Origin: Kiritimatiellia bacterium
GTDB lineage: Bacteria; Verrucomicrobiota; Kiritimatiellia; RFP12; UBA1067
Length of the DNA stretch: 25,086 bases
Assembly: GCA_017508315.1 (NCBI GenBank)
Contig: JAFVZE010000012.1
Span: forward strand, 1-25,086
Direction: 5' to 3'
Shown here: in pieces, positions 1-8,753 of the stretch
Layout of the letters: every line of letters begins with the position of its first letter
Numbering within the stretch: the first letter of the stretch is position 1
Notes under the pieces: generated by a model
The model's database searches: none
Told to the model about the DNA's origin: nothing
The model's input: only the letters and a program-made list of their open reading frames with translations
Program-made: the position numbers and the translations under genes

Positions 1-9
1 ATGTAAAAA

Positions 10-18
10 TGATATAAT
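10..18 (+). promoter_or_regulatory. Extended -10 promoter of the flavin reductase gene
   Basis: TGaTATAAT is a perfect -10 hexamer with the TGn extension. Transcription would start near base 25, giving a leader of about 58 nt before the ATG at 83. The leader carries an AAAGGAAG ribosome-binding site. A -35 box would fall outside the window. Confidence 0.7.
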
Positions 19-82
19 GTGCGTATGAGGGTATAGAAAGGGAAAAACAACATGGTAAAACACATTATTAAAGGAAGAAACG

Positions 83-643
83 ATGAAGAAGAATTTCGGT
101 AAGAAGAATTGGCTGTTTCCGATGCCGGTTTTGATGATCGGTACGTACAATGAAGACGGAACGCCGAATATGATGAACGCCGCGTGGGGCGGCGTGACGC
201 TGGAAGATGAAATAACGATCTGTATCGATACCGCGCACAGAACGTGGGCGAATATCGCCGCGCGCAAGGCGTTTACGGTCGCGTTCGGAACGGTCGAGAC
301 CGTTCGCGCTTGCGATTATCTCGGAATCGTGAGCGGCAATGACACGCCGGACAAAGTCGCGAAGAGCGCCTTTACCGCGTCGAAGACCAAGACGGTCGAT
401 GCGCCGGTGATGGATGAATTGCCGCTCGTTCTCGAGTGCGAGCTTGTTTCGATGAACGAAGATAACTGCAATGTCGTTGGACGTATTCTCAATTGCGCCG
501 TTGAAGAAGCGGCACTCACGGACGGCAAGCCTGACGCGGCGAAAATGAAGCCGATCTGCTATGACCCTTGCGCACATGTCTACCGCGTTATGGGCGAGGC
601 GGTCGCCAAGGCGTTTTCGTGCGGCAGGGAGATCGGCCATTAA
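83..643 (+). CDS. Flavin reductase-like (flavoredoxin family) protein
   Basis: A 186-aa protein with the features of the FMN-binding split-barrel flavin reductase/flavoredoxin family. The opening FPMPVLMIGTYNEDGTPNMM (residues 12-31) matches the usual family start, in which a Pro-rich strand is followed by a D-G-x-P-N turn near the flavin. The stretch around SGNDTPDKVAKSAF matches the region where these proteins bind flavin phosphate. Members bind FMN and pass electrons from NAD(P)H or ferredoxin to acceptors in the cytoplasm; the partner here is unknown. The start is supported by AAAGGAAG just upstream. The next gene follows after 35 nt on the same strand, so the two may be co-transcribed. 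It is full length for the family, with no signal peptide or membrane segment. Family assignment is confident; the physiological reaction is not. Confidence 0.88.
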   Translation: MKKNFGKKNWLFPMPVLMIGTYNEDGTPNMMNAAWGGVTLEDEITICIDTAHRTWANIAARKAFTVAFGTVETVRACDYLGIVSGNDTPDKVAKSAFTASKTKTVDAPVMDELPLVLECELVSMNEDNCNVVGRILNCAVEEAALTDGKPDAAKMKPICYDPCAHVYRVMGEAVAKAFSCGREIGH

Positions 644-678
644 GCCGTGCGTGGGAGAAATTTGAAAATTGGGAGAGT

Positions 679-1164
679 ATGAAGCCTGAGACAATACCGA
701 TGACGATGGCGATTCGCGCGCTTAAGGCCGCGAAGATCGATTTTGAACTGTTCACATACGATTACACTCCGCACGGAGGAACAGCGGAGTGCTCGAGAGA
801 ATTGGGGATAGATCACCACGCGACGATCAAGACGATCATTTTGGAGGATGAGACGAAAAAGCCGTTCGTCTGCCTGATGCACGGCGACAAGGAGATTTCT
901 CTCAAGAATCTCGCCCGCGCGCGAGGCGTCAAGACGGTCGCGACCTGTGCGCCGGAGGTCGCCGACCGCCATTCCGGCTATCATGTCGGGGGAACTTCGC
1001 CGTTCGGTACGAAAAAGCGGATGAAGGTTTATATCGAATCGACCATCTTCGATCTGCCGTGCATCTACATAAACGCCGGGCATCGCGGCATCTGCGCGGC
1101 GATGGCGCCGACGGCGCTTGAAGCTGCACTTCCCGAAACGGAGCGCGTCTCCGTCGCGATATGA
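679..1164 (+). CDS. ybaK: YbaK-type aminoacyl-tRNA (Cys-tRNA-Pro) deacylase
   Basis: A 161-aa cytoplasmic protein of the YbaK/ProX editing family, which hydrolyses mischarged tRNA, typically Cys-tRNA(Pro). Diagnostic stretches are visible: the early YTPHGGTA segment, the ATIKTIIL strand, LMHGDKEISLKNLARARG, the GYHVGGTSPFG loop that shapes the active site, and INAGHRG near the C-terminus. The reading frame is open upstream of 679, but the ATG at 679 directly follows GGGAGAG and gives the usual family length. An ATG at 700 is also possible and begins closer to the typical YbaK N-terminus. It lies 35 nt after the flavin reductase gene and probably shares its transcript. The fold is confident. 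The tRNA specificity is inferred from the family, since relatives also edit Ala-tRNA(Pro). Confidence 0.9.
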   Translation: MKPETIPMTMAIRALKAAKIDFELFTYDYTPHGGTAECSRELGIDHHATIKTIILEDETKKPFVCLMHGDKEISLKNLARARGVKTVATCAPEVADRHSGYHVGGTSPFGTKKRMKVYIESTIFDLPCIYINAGHRGICAAMAPTALEAALPETERVSVAI

Positions 1165-1289
1165 CATCCGGCGATTCAATTATCCCCTCGATTTACCTTT
1201 AATATTGCCTGATACGAGCAGAAGACCGTTATCGTCCCTGGAGCGACGCTTTCGGTGCCGAATCGATTGCCTTTCATTTTTGGGAAATA

Positions 1290-1298
1290 TGGTATAAT
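1290..1298 (+). promoter_or_regulatory. Extended -10 promoter placing the start site at the ATG
   Basis: TGgTATAAT ends only 6 nt before the ATG at 1305, so the expected transcription start coincides with the A of the start codon. There is no room for a ribosome-binding site, which implies a leaderless mRNA. A weak -35-like CTTTCA lies at 1271-1276 (16-nt spacing). Confidence 0.75.
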
Positions 1299-1304
1299 TG
1301 ACGC

Positions 1305-2516
1305 ATGAACGATTTTACTTTTTATTCTCCAACCAAGTTTATTTTCGGGCGAGAGGCGATTGATGCGGTCGGCGGCGAGCTTTCGCGGCGTTCGCTTCGC
1401 AAAGCGCTTATCGTCTACGGCGGCGCTTCCGCCGTTCGGAGCGGCGTACTCGCTCGCGTAAAAGCGTCGTTGGACGCAAACGGTGTCGCGCACGAGGAGA
1501 TGGGTGGCGTCAGGCCCAATCCCGAGCTTAATGAGGTTCGCGCCGGCATTGCGCTTCTGCGCGCGTCGGGATGCGATTGTCTTTTGCCTGTCGGCGGCGG
1601 CAGCGTCATCGACTGCGCGAAGGCCATCGCTTTCGGCGCCGGTTATGACGGCGATGTCTGGGACTTTTTCGACGGCAAGGCCAAAATCACCGGCTGTCTG
1701 CCGATCGCGGTCGTGCTGACGTTGCCGGCGGCGGGCTCGGAAGGCTCGGCTTCATGCGTTATCAGCAACGATGCGATAAGCGCCAAACGCGGCGTCGGCG
1801 CGGACTCGATGCGCCCGACTATCGCGTTTATGGATCCCGAGACGACGTTCACGCTCCCGCCTTATCAGACGGCATCCGGCGTTACCGACATGATCGCCCA
1901 TATCTGCGAGCGCTATTTCAGCGGTCAGGGCGCGGCTGCCGTCACCGACGCGATTGCCACATCGCTTATCCGCACGCTGATCGCCTCAGCCCCGAAGGCT
2001 CTCGTCGACCCGAAGGATTACGAGGCGCGCGCGGCGATCATGTGGGCGGGGACATTGGCTCACAACGATCTTGCGGGGTGCGGACTCGCTTCGTCCGCGA
2101 AGACGCGCGCCGGCGGCTGGGAAAGCCACGCTCTCGAGCATGAACTTTCGGCGATCGATCCGAAAATAACGCATGGCGCGGGGCTTGCCGTCGTGATGCC
2201 CGCTTGGATGCGCTATGTCGTAGACGCCGATTCGGCGCGCTTCGCCGCGTTCGGCCGCGAAGTCTTCGGCATTGTTCCCGCAGACGCTTCCCAAGAGGCG
2301 ATCAAGGCGGCGGCATCGGAAACGATCGATCGATTGCAGGCGTTTTTCGTTTCGATGGGAATGCCGCGTTCGCTCAAGGAGTTCGGCTTGGAGGAGAGCG
2401 TGATCGATCGGTTGCTCGACGGCCTTGAAAAATCGAAGGGGCGCGTGTTCGGTGCGTTCAAACCGTTAGGCCGCGAGGACGCGCGGGCGATATATGAAAT
2501 CGCGTTTAAGAATTGA
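1305..2516 (+). CDS. Iron-containing alcohol dehydrogenase (YqhD/butanol dehydrogenase type)
   Basis: A 403-aa group III metal-dependent alcohol dehydrogenase, the usual length. Members reduce aldehydes to alcohols, or the reverse, with NAD(P)H in the cytoplasm. The nucleotide-binding motif GGGSVIDCAK is at residues 97-106. Likely metal ligands by position and context are D195 and H199 (in TDMIAH), H275 (SHALEHE) and H290 (ITHGAG). D195 and H199 sit one residue from the corresponding YqhD ligands. The FYSPTKFIFG opening is typical of the NADPH-dependent butanol dehydrogenase branch. The gene has its own promoter, and its ATG sits where transcription should begin. It could supply a fermentative or detoxifying aldehyde reductase; the substrate cannot be read from sequence. 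Confidence 0.93.
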   Translation: MNDFTFYSPTKFIFGREAIDAVGGELSRRSLRKALIVYGGASAVRSGVLARVKASLDANGVAHEEMGGVRPNPELNEVRAGIALLRASGCDCLLPVGGGSVIDCAKAIAFGAGYDGDVWDFFDGKAKITGCLPIAVVLTLPAAGSEGSASCVISNDAISAKRGVGADSMRPTIAFMDPETTFTLPPYQTASGVTDMIAHICERYFSGQGAAAVTDAIATSLIRTLIASAPKALVDPKDYEARAAIMWAGTLAHNDLAGCGLASSAKTRAGGWESHALEHELSAIDPKITHGAGLAVVMPAWMRYVVDADSARFAAFGREVFGIVPADASQEAIKAAASETIDRLQAFFVSMGMPRSLKEFGLEESVIDRLLDGLEKSKGRVFGAFKPLGREDARAIYEIAFKN

Positions 2517-2550
2517 TGCGAAAACACATTAAAACATAAGGAGATTTGAA

Positions 2551-3171
2551 ATGAAGGTGTTACTTGTCAACGGCAGTCCGAAAAAGAACGGCAATACGTT
2601 CATCGCGCTTAATGAAGTGAGCGAGAGTTTGCGCTCGGAGGGTGTGGATACGGAAATCATCCATGTCGGCTCAAAGCCGATTCGCGGATGTCTGGCCTGC
2701 GGTCAATGCAACAATCTCAAGGAGTGCGTCACGCACGATCTCGTCAATGAGACGCTCGCCAAATTCAAAGAAGCGGACGGCCTTGTTGTTGGCTCTCCCG
2801 TTTATTACGCGTCACCGGCGGGGACACTCATTTCGTTTTTGGACCGTTTGTTCTTCTCTTCGAAGTTCGACAAAACGATGAAGGTCGGCGCATCGGTCGC
2901 AGTCGCGCGAAGAGGCGGGACTACGGCGACATTTGATGTCCTCAACAAGTATTTCACAATCTCCAATATGCCGATCGTCTCGTCGAGTTACTGGAACAAC
3001 GTCCACGGCGCGGCGCCCGGTGAAGCGAAAGAGGACGCGGAAGGGTTGCAGACGATGCGCAGGCTCGGCAAGAATATGGCGTTTCTGATTAAAGCCATCC
3101 GCCTTGCCAAAGAAGAGATGCCTCTACCGGTTTTAGATGAACCTCGTCAGATCACAAATTTTATCCGCTGA
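2551..3171 (+). CDS. Flavodoxin-fold NADPH-dependent FMN reductase (iron-sulfur flavoprotein-like)
   Basis: A 206-aa flavodoxin-like oxidoreductase. The FMN phosphate-binding loop NGSPKKNGNT is at residues 7-16, and GSPVYYASPAG is the second flavin loop. C47, C50, C53 and C59 form a CX2CX2CX5C pattern. It resembles the compact cysteine cluster that binds a 4Fe-4S centre in iron-sulfur flavoproteins (Isf), although many plain NADPH-dependent FMN reductases of this group also keep these cysteines. It probably moves electrons between NAD(P)H or ferredoxin and a small acceptor in an anaerobe. A strong TAAGGAG lies 8 nt before the ATG, and the gene sits 34 nt after the alcohol dehydrogenase, so the two are likely one operon. 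The cluster itself is inferred, not shown. Confidence 0.88.
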   Translation: MKVLLVNGSPKKNGNTFIALNEVSESLRSEGVDTEIIHVGSKPIRGCLACGQCNNLKECVTHDLVNETLAKFKEADGLVVGSPVYYASPAGTLISFLDRLFFSSKFDKTMKVGASVAVARRGGTTATFDVLNKYFTISNMPIVSSSYWNNVHGAAPGEAKEDAEGLQTMRRLGKNMAFLIKAIRLAKEEMPLPVLDEPRQITNFIR

Positions 3172-3205
3172 ACGATTTATGGCGTGAGGGAAAGGATATT
3201 TTGTC

Positions 3206-3568
3206 ATGAGACGTATAATAATGGTGCTTTCGCTAATAGTCTTGGCTGGATGTTCTGCATTTCAAACAATTGGCGTTGGATCTCCAGTTGTGGATGTTTC
3301 TGTCTTTGTAGCTGAAGGATATTCGTTAGATCGTGCCGTAATTTCGGCAGCGAAAAGACGAAGTTGGGTGCCTAACAGAAGAGATGAGAAGACGTATCGA
3401 TTGACAATCGTTCAGCGCAAGAACCGTTGTGTTGTCGATGTTGTTTTAAATGGTAATGAGAGCTTTTCTATTCTGCCTGTAGAGAGTAATATTACGGTGC
3501 GCAAGTATGATCAATGGGTTCAGAATTTATTGCGCGAGATTATTCATAGGGCAGAGATAGGAAAATAA
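3206..3568 (+). CDS. Small predicted lipoprotein of unknown function
   Basis: A 120-aa protein with a type II signal peptide: MRRII, a hydrophobic core, then the lipobox L13-A14-G15-C16. It would be lipidated at C16 and exposed in the periplasm. The mature part is about 104 residues and ends with RKYDQWVQNLLREI. That ending recalls small lipoproteins that finish in a K-Y-x-x-W-V-x-N-L segment, but I cannot name the family. The ribosome-binding region GGGAAAGGA lies upstream of the ATG. Codons are clearly AT-richer than those of the genes before it, so it may mark the start of an accessory region. It is 34 nt after the FMN reductase gene and could be read from the same promoter. Confidence 0.75.
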   Translation: MRRIIMVLSLIVLAGCSAFQTIGVGSPVVDVSVFVAEGYSLDRAVISAAKRRSWVPNRRDEKTYRLTIVQRKNRCVVDVVLNGNESFSILPVESNITVRKYDQWVQNLLREIIHRAEIGK

Positions 3569-3587
3569 TCATTCGGCGTTATAGGAC

Positions 3588-3616
3588 TTGAAGGGAAGGT
3601 TTCGCAGAAATAGAAT
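3588..3616 (+). promoter_or_regulatory. Candidate promoter for the exonuclease-helicase gene
   Basis: TTGAAG at 3588-3593 and TAGAAT at 3611-3616 are separated by 17 nt. This is one of the few promoters here with a recognisable -35. A small inverted repeat (ATTGAT/ATCAAT, 3623-3639) lies at the predicted start site and could be an operator. Confidence 0.45.
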
Positions 3617-3675
3617 TTTATGATTGATGGAAGATCAATTTCGGTTGTGTACCAGTCGGTAGCTGACAATCCGTT

Positions 3676-6600
3676 TTGAGCAAGTATAACGATTTCTTAA
3701 TGAGAGAATTGTGCGATAATGTCGTATTTGTCGATCTGGAGGTCGGTGTTCATGATCGGCATATACATGACATCGGTGCTGTGCGTGCGGACGGCGCTAC
3801 GTTCCATTCTGGCGACATTTCCGCATTCCGGCAGTTTCTTGGAGAGTCGTCTGTTCTTTGCGGACACAATATTGTCAACCATGACATGCGCTTTCTCTCT
3901 CCTGTTCTCGGCGGTCATCTGTTTACCCTTGTCGATACCCTCTACTGGTCGCCGCTTCTCTTTCCCGAGCGTCCATACCATGCATTGCTGAAGGATGACA
4001 AGTTGCGGCGGGATGAACTGAATAATCCTGTGAGCGATGCAAAGAAATCGATGCGGCTATACTGTGACGAGGTGGCGGCGTTCCTCGCGCTCGATCCTTT
4101 TGTGCGCGGAATCTACGCGAGTCTGCTTCGCGGTATTCCGGAGTTTGAAGGTTTTCTGTCCCTCAACGCCGTTCCCGATCTCTCCGTAACCATCGAGGAT
4201 GCGATATTGCGCAAGTTCGGCGACAGGATCTGCAGCCATGCGAATGTCGGCGCTATATCCCGTAAATATCCCGCCGAGCTCGCGTACGCGCTTGCCATCA
4301 TCAGTACGTCGGAACCGGATTCAATCACTCCGCCGTGGGTGGCGAAGACATACCCGAGAGTCGAAAGTGTCGTTAATTATCTGTGCAACACGCCGTGTGT
4401 CAAGGGTTGTCCGCACTGCAGAGATATGCTTGACGTGCGCAGGGGGTTGAAACGGTTTTTCGGATTTGACGCTTTCAGGACGTATGCGGGTGAGCCTCTG
4501 CAGGAAAACGCGGCGCGTGCTGCTGTCGAAGGGAAGTCGCTTATAGCCGTGTTTCCGACAGGCGGCGGCAAATCAATCACGTTTCAGTTGCCTGCGTTGA
4601 TGTCCAGGGAGCTTGTGCACGGACTCACTGTCGTGATCTCTCCGCTTCAGTCGCTGATGAAGGATCAGGTCGATAATCTCGAGTCGAAGGGTCTGACGTC
4701 TGCAGTAACGGTGAATGGGCTTCTTAATCCGATTGAACGCGCAGACGCGTTTCGCCGCGTCGCGGACGGATCGGCGAATCTTCTTTACATATCGCCGGAG
4801 CAGCTGCGTTCCAAGACGGTTGAGAGTATTCTTCTGCGCCGGAATGTCGTTCGCTTCGTCATCGACGAGGCGCACTGTTTCTCGGCTTGGGGTCATGATT
4901 TTCGCGTGGATTATCTTTATATCGGTGATTTTCTCCGGAGATTCCAAGAGGCGAAATCTCTCGTGAAGCCGATCCCCGTATCTTGTTTCACGGCTACGGC
5001 GAAACAGAAGGTAATAAGCGATATCTGCGACTATTTCCGCGGCAAGACAGGTGTTGAGCTTGCTGTCTATGCGTCGAACGCAACGCGCGAGAATTTAAGC
5101 TATTCCGTTCTTCATAAAGAGACGGATGCCGACAAGTATAATGCGCTGCGGATGCTCATCGAGCAAAAGGACTGTCCGACGATCGTGTACGTGTCGCGCA
5201 CAAAGCGGACGCATGATCTTGCACGGAAATTAACGGCTGATGGTTTTCCGGCGCTTCCGTTCAATGGAAAGATGGAGCCCGACGAGAAGATCTCCAATCA
5301 GGAAGCTTTCATTCGGAACGATGTCAGAATCATCGTGGCCACGTCGGCGTTCGGCATGGGTGTGGATAAGAAGGATGTGCGTCTTGTCATTCATTATGAT
5401 ATTTCCGATTCGCTTGAGAACTACGTGCAGGAGGCGGGGCGTGCCGGGCGCGATCCGTCGCTCCAGGCAGAGTGCTATGTGCTCTATTGCGACGATGACC
5501 TTGACAGACATTTCATGATGCTGAATCAGACGAAGCTCAGCATAAGCGACATTCAGATGGTCTGGCGCGCGATAAAGAGAATGTCGCCGACCGGACGCCA
5601 GTTCTGCACATCGGCACTGGAGCTTGCACGCGCGGCGGGATGGGACGACTCCGTCGCGGACGTTGAGACTAGGGTGCGCACGGCCATCGCCGCGCTTGAG
5701 GAGGCGGGGTATGTCGAGCGCGGGCAGAACATGCCGAGGGTATATGCGACGGGTATTCTCGCATCCAGCATGGCCGAGGCGTCTGCTCGGATAGACGCTT
5801 CGACGCGCATGGACGAAAATCGGCGCGAAATGGCCAAGCGCGTCATGAAGTCCCTTATTTCGGCCAGAAGCGTTTCCAATGCGGGCAATTCTGACGCCGA
5901 ATCCCGCGTAGATTATCTTGCGGATGTTCTCGGGATGGACAAGAAGGATGTCGTATGCGTGATAGACTTGATGCGCCAGGATGGACTTCTTGCCGATACG
6001 CAGGATATGTCGGCGACGATATTCAGGGAGGATACCGCGAGGAAGTCCACGAATGTCCTTGAGCGTTTCGCGAGGGTGGAAAGATTGCTTGTCGGACGGA
6101 TATTCAAGGGCGAAGGCGATATCAACCTGAAGGAACTGAACGATGAACTTTCCGGCGGCGCAGGGTACGCTAACGGCGTCAAGAATATGCGCACCGTTAT
6201 TCGTTTCTGGTCATCTCAAGGCTGGGTGAAGAAAGCAGAGCGACATGACAGCGACTATGTTCGAATTGAGCCGTGTATGTCGGCCGACAAGTTCGCCGAG
6301 CGATTCGACAGAAGAATGATGATTGCAAAGTTCTCTGTCGACAGCCTTTACCGCAAGGCGATTGGAAAACAGGCCGAGGAGGGTCGTGCGCAAAGCACCG
6401 AATGCACGGTCGAATTCTCTCTTGTCGGGATGCTGAAGGAATTCAACGATGCGCCGAAGCTCGATTTCGGCGACAGGCCGGCGAGCCTCGAGGAGATGTC
6501 AGAGGCGCTTCTCTATCTGTCGCGGATCGGTGCGATGAAGCTTGAAGGCGGATTTCTCGTCATTTACAACGGAATGTACCTGCGGCGCAAGGTCGTAGAC

Positions 6601-7677
6601 AACAAGCGGATGTTCAGGAGGGACGACTATCGTACGCTTGACGCCTATTACCAGTTGAAAGTGCAACAGATACACATCGTCGGCGAATTCGCCAACATGA
6701 TGGTCCGTGATTATGGTGCGGCACTTAAGTTCGTGAATGACTATTTCCAGATGGAGTATACATCGTTTGTCGCGAAGTATTTTCACGGGGATAGGGCGAA
6801 GGCCATCCATGGCAGCATCACTGCCTCCAAGAGGAAGAAACTCTTCGGCTCGCTTTCCGATACGCAGCGACGCATCATTTCTGACGACAGTTCGGATGTC
6901 ATAGTGGTTGCGGCGGGCCCGGGGAGCGGCAAGACGCTTGTACTTGCGCACAAGCTTGCCTCCTTGCTTTTGCTTGAGGATGTCAAGGCCGAGGGGTTGC
7001 TGATGCTCACGTTCTCCAGAGCTGCGGCGACCGTGTTCAAGAAGAGGCTTGTGGAGCTTGTAGGCTCTGCCGCGAATTTCGTGCAGATCAAGACGTTCCA
7101 TTCTTACTGTTTTGATCTTGTTGGCAAGGTCGGAAGCCTGGAATTTTCGGATACGGTTATGAAGACGGCGGCTTCCATGATTGAGAATGGCGAGGTTGAG
7201 CCAAGCCGGATTGCAAAGAGCGTACTGGTTATAGACGAGTCGCAGGATATGGATTCGGATGCCGCGTTTCTCGTCAAGGCGCTTAGGTCGGCGAACGAGA
7301 ATATGCGCGTAATCGCAGTCGGCGACGACGATCAGAATATTTTTGGTTTCAGGGGATCGGATTCGCGTCACATGAGGAGCCTGTCTCGAGAGCAGGGCGC
7401 AAAGCTGTACGAAATGGTGGAGAACTTCAGAAGCGCGGCGATGATCGTTGCCTTCGCGAACGTGTTTGCTCGGACGATTCCGGGTCGCATGAAGTCTGCG
7501 CCGCTGCGTCCTTCTTCTGGCGCCGAGGAGGGGAGCGTACGCCTCGTTGCGCACACGGCTCCTGATTTCGAATTTGCCGTTGTAGAGGATTGGAGCCGTG
7601 AAAATCTGGCTGGAACTTCCTGCATAATGACATGGACAAACGAAGAGGCTCTTCGCGTGTTCAGCATTCTTACGTAG
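3676..7677 (+). CDS. DEDD exonuclease-RecQ helicase-UvrD helicase fusion, cut by an in-frame TAG
   Basis: A cytoplasmic DNA-processing enzyme of 1333 aa up to a TAG at 7675. Residues about 15-135 form a DEDD exonuclease with D20, E22, D70 and D121; the His normally five residues before the last Asp is N116. Residues about 270-640 are a RecQ core: Walker A PTGGGKS (294-300), DEAH box (397-400), the TATA motif, and motif VI in QEAGRAGRD. Residues from about 1060 form a UvrD-type helicase: Walker A GPGSGKT (1081-1087), DESQD (1187-1191) and GDDDQNIFGFRG. The same frame continues without break to 8520 with the remaining UvrD motifs, so the whole protein would be about 1613 aa. The start is uncertain: TTG at 3676, or ATG at 3700, with no clear ribosome-binding site at either. 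The likely role is DNA repair or recombination, possibly defence. Confidence 0.85.
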   Translation: MSKYNDFLMRELCDNVVFVDLEVGVHDRHIHDIGAVRADGATFHSGDISAFRQFLGESSVLCGHNIVNHDMRFLSPVLGGHLFTLVDTLYWSPLLFPERPYHALLKDDKLRRDELNNPVSDAKKSMRLYCDEVAAFLALDPFVRGIYASLLRGIPEFEGFLSLNAVPDLSVTIEDAILRKFGDRICSHANVGAISRKYPAELAYALAIISTSEPDSITPPWVAKTYPRVESVVNYLCNTPCVKGCPHCRDMLDVRRGLKRFFGFDAFRTYAGEPLQENAARAAVEGKSLIAVFPTGGGKSITFQLPALMSRELVHGLTVVISPLQSLMKDQVDNLESKGLTSAVTVNGLLNPIERADAFRRVADGSANLLYISPEQLRSKTVESILLRRNVVRFVIDEAHCFSAWGHDFRVDYLYIGDFLRRFQEAKSLVKPIPVSCFTATAKQKVISDICDYFRGKTGVELAVYASNATRENLSYSVLHKETDADKYNALRMLIEQKDCPTIVYVSRTKRTHDLARKLTADGFPALPFNGKMEPDEKISNQEAFIRNDVRIIVATSAFGMGVDKKDVRLVIHYDISDSLENYVQEAGRAGRDPSLQAECYVLYCDDDLDRHFMMLNQTKLSISDIQMVWRAIKRMSPTGRQFCTSALELARAAGWDDSVADVETRVRTAIAALEEAGYVERGQNMPRVYATGILASSMAEASARIDASTRMDENRREMAKRVMKSLISARSVSNAGNSDAESRVDYLADVLGMDKKDVVCVIDLMRQDGLLADTQDMSATIFREDTARKSTNVLERFARVERLLVGRIFKGEGDINLKELNDELSGGAGYANGVKNMRTVIRFWSSQGWVKKAERHDSDYVRIEPCMSADKFAERFDRRMMIAKFSVDSLYRKAIGKQAEEGRAQSTECTVEFSLVGMLKEFNDAPKLDFGDRPASLEEMSEALLYLSRIGAMKLEGGFLVIYNGMYLRRKVVDNKRMFRRDDYRTLDAYYQLKVQQIHIVGEFANMMVRDYGAALKFVNDYFQMEYTSFVAKYFHGDRAKAIHGSITASKRKKLFGSLSDTQRRIISDDSSDVIVVAAGPGSGKTLVLAHKLASLLLLEDVKAEGLLMLTFSRAAATVFKKRLVELVGSAANFVQIKTFHSYCFDLVGKVGSLEFSDTVMKTAASMIENGEVEPSRIAKSVLVIDESQDMDSDAAFLVKALRSANENMRVIAVGDDDQNIFGFRGSDSRHMRSLSREQGAKLYEMVENFRSAAMIVAFANVFARTIPGRMKSAPLRPSSGAEEGSVRLVAHTAPDFEFAVVEDWSRENLAGTSCIMTWTNEEALRVFSILT

Positions 7678-8520
7678 AGGGGTGTTAAGGCGCGACTGGT
7701 TCAAACGAATGATGACTTTAAGCTCGGTGACCTTGCCGAACTGCGGTATTTTCGCCGAATCGCGTTTTCTGACACCGGAGCGAGCGTTATATCCGTAAAA
7801 AAATGGGAGGAGGCGCGGCGCAGGCTTGGCGAGTGCTATGCCGACAGTACCTGTCTCGAGAACTGTCTTGCGTTGCTCGACGATTTTGTCGCAACATCAC
7901 CAGCCAGATACAAGAGCGATTTCGAAGAGTTTCTCTGGGAGTCCCGAATGGAGGATTTCGGCCGAGCGGAGAAGGGTTCGGTTGTCATTTCGACTATACA
8001 CAAGTCAAAGGGTCGAGAATACGACTCCGTCTATATGATGCTGAACAAAATCGGCCAACTCACGGATGAAAAACGACGTGCAATCTACGTCGGAATCACG
8101 CGGGCGAAGAAGGCTCTGCGCGTGCATTATTATGACGACAGTCTATTCGAGGACGTTGCGGCAGAAGGTGTTGTCTGTGTGCGCGATGACAATGTTCCCT
8201 TGCAGCCGGAGAACGTTATCCTGAATCTCACGCACAAAGATGTTGTGTTGGACTACTTTCTTGATAAGAAAGCGATCATCTGCGAATTGAGGTCCGGGAT
8301 GAGGCTTGAAGTGGACGGCGTGTTTCTTGTGTCGAACGCTCATGGGTTTACGCGGCACGTAGCCAAGTTCTCCGGTGCATTTATCAGGAAACTTGAATCG
8401 CTTTCCGCAAAGGGATATATGCCGCGGTTTGCAAAGATTCGCTATGTGGTTGCCTGGAAAAAAGAAGGTTGTGCCGAAGAGTCTGCGGTCATTTTACCGG
8501 ATCTTTATCTGTCGCGCTAA
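7678..8520 (+). pseudogene. C-terminal remainder of the RecQ-UvrD fusion after the TAG
   Basis: These codons continue exactly in the frame of the upstream helicase and read as the missing C-terminus. The order is RGVKARLVQ, an E-L-R-Y-F segment, the UvrD motif STIHKSKGREYDSVY, then YVGITRAKKALRV, which carries the motif VI arginine. A C-terminal tail of about 120 residues follows. Without this part the UvrD module lacks motifs V and VI and could not hydrolyse ATP normally, although the exonuclease and RecQ modules could still work. Independent translation is unlikely because no ribosome-binding site precedes the first internal start codons. The break is a single codon, consistent with a recent nonsense mutation (for example GAG to TAG), a sequencing error or readthrough. 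Confidence 0.85.
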
Positions 8521-8629
8521 AGGCTGTTCTCTCCGCGTCAGACGTATCGTGCACCGTTCGTATGCCGTATTATATTTTCTAACTCTCGCATGAAGGCGAA
8601 TATTTTCGGCATCGGACGAGGGGCTATGG

Positions 8630-8661
8630 TTACCGCCGCATTTTGCAAAATGCGGCGGTAA
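8630..8661. repeat. Perfect 32-bp palindrome
   Basis: The two 16-bp arms meet with no spacer. The left arm begins TTACCGCCG and ends CATTTTG, and the right arm is its exact reverse complement. There is no T-run on either side, so it is a poor intrinsic terminator. It could be a recombination or protein-binding site, or part of the attachment region. Confidence 0.85.
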
Positions 8662-8753
8662 GGGGCGGCTTGTGAAACGTGTGTATTTGCTAAACCGGAG
8701 TATGTTCCGCTCTGGTAATTACTAAAACGACAAAAATGATACGCGGTTTTCTG

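Noticed and set aside
52..102. 16-codon leader peptide upstream of the flavin reductase
   Set aside because: It overlaps the real start, has no ribosome-binding site of its own and shows no regulatory-codon pattern.
7675..7677. TAG reassigned to a sense codon in this genome
   Set aside because: The 3089-codon giant gene and the other genes contain no in-frame TAG, which would be unexpected under a recoded genome. A local explanation is more likely.
6499..7704. 401-codon minus-strand frame opposite the UvrD module
   Set aside because: The plus strand carries clear helicase motifs throughout, and the minus frame shows only shadow-type composition.
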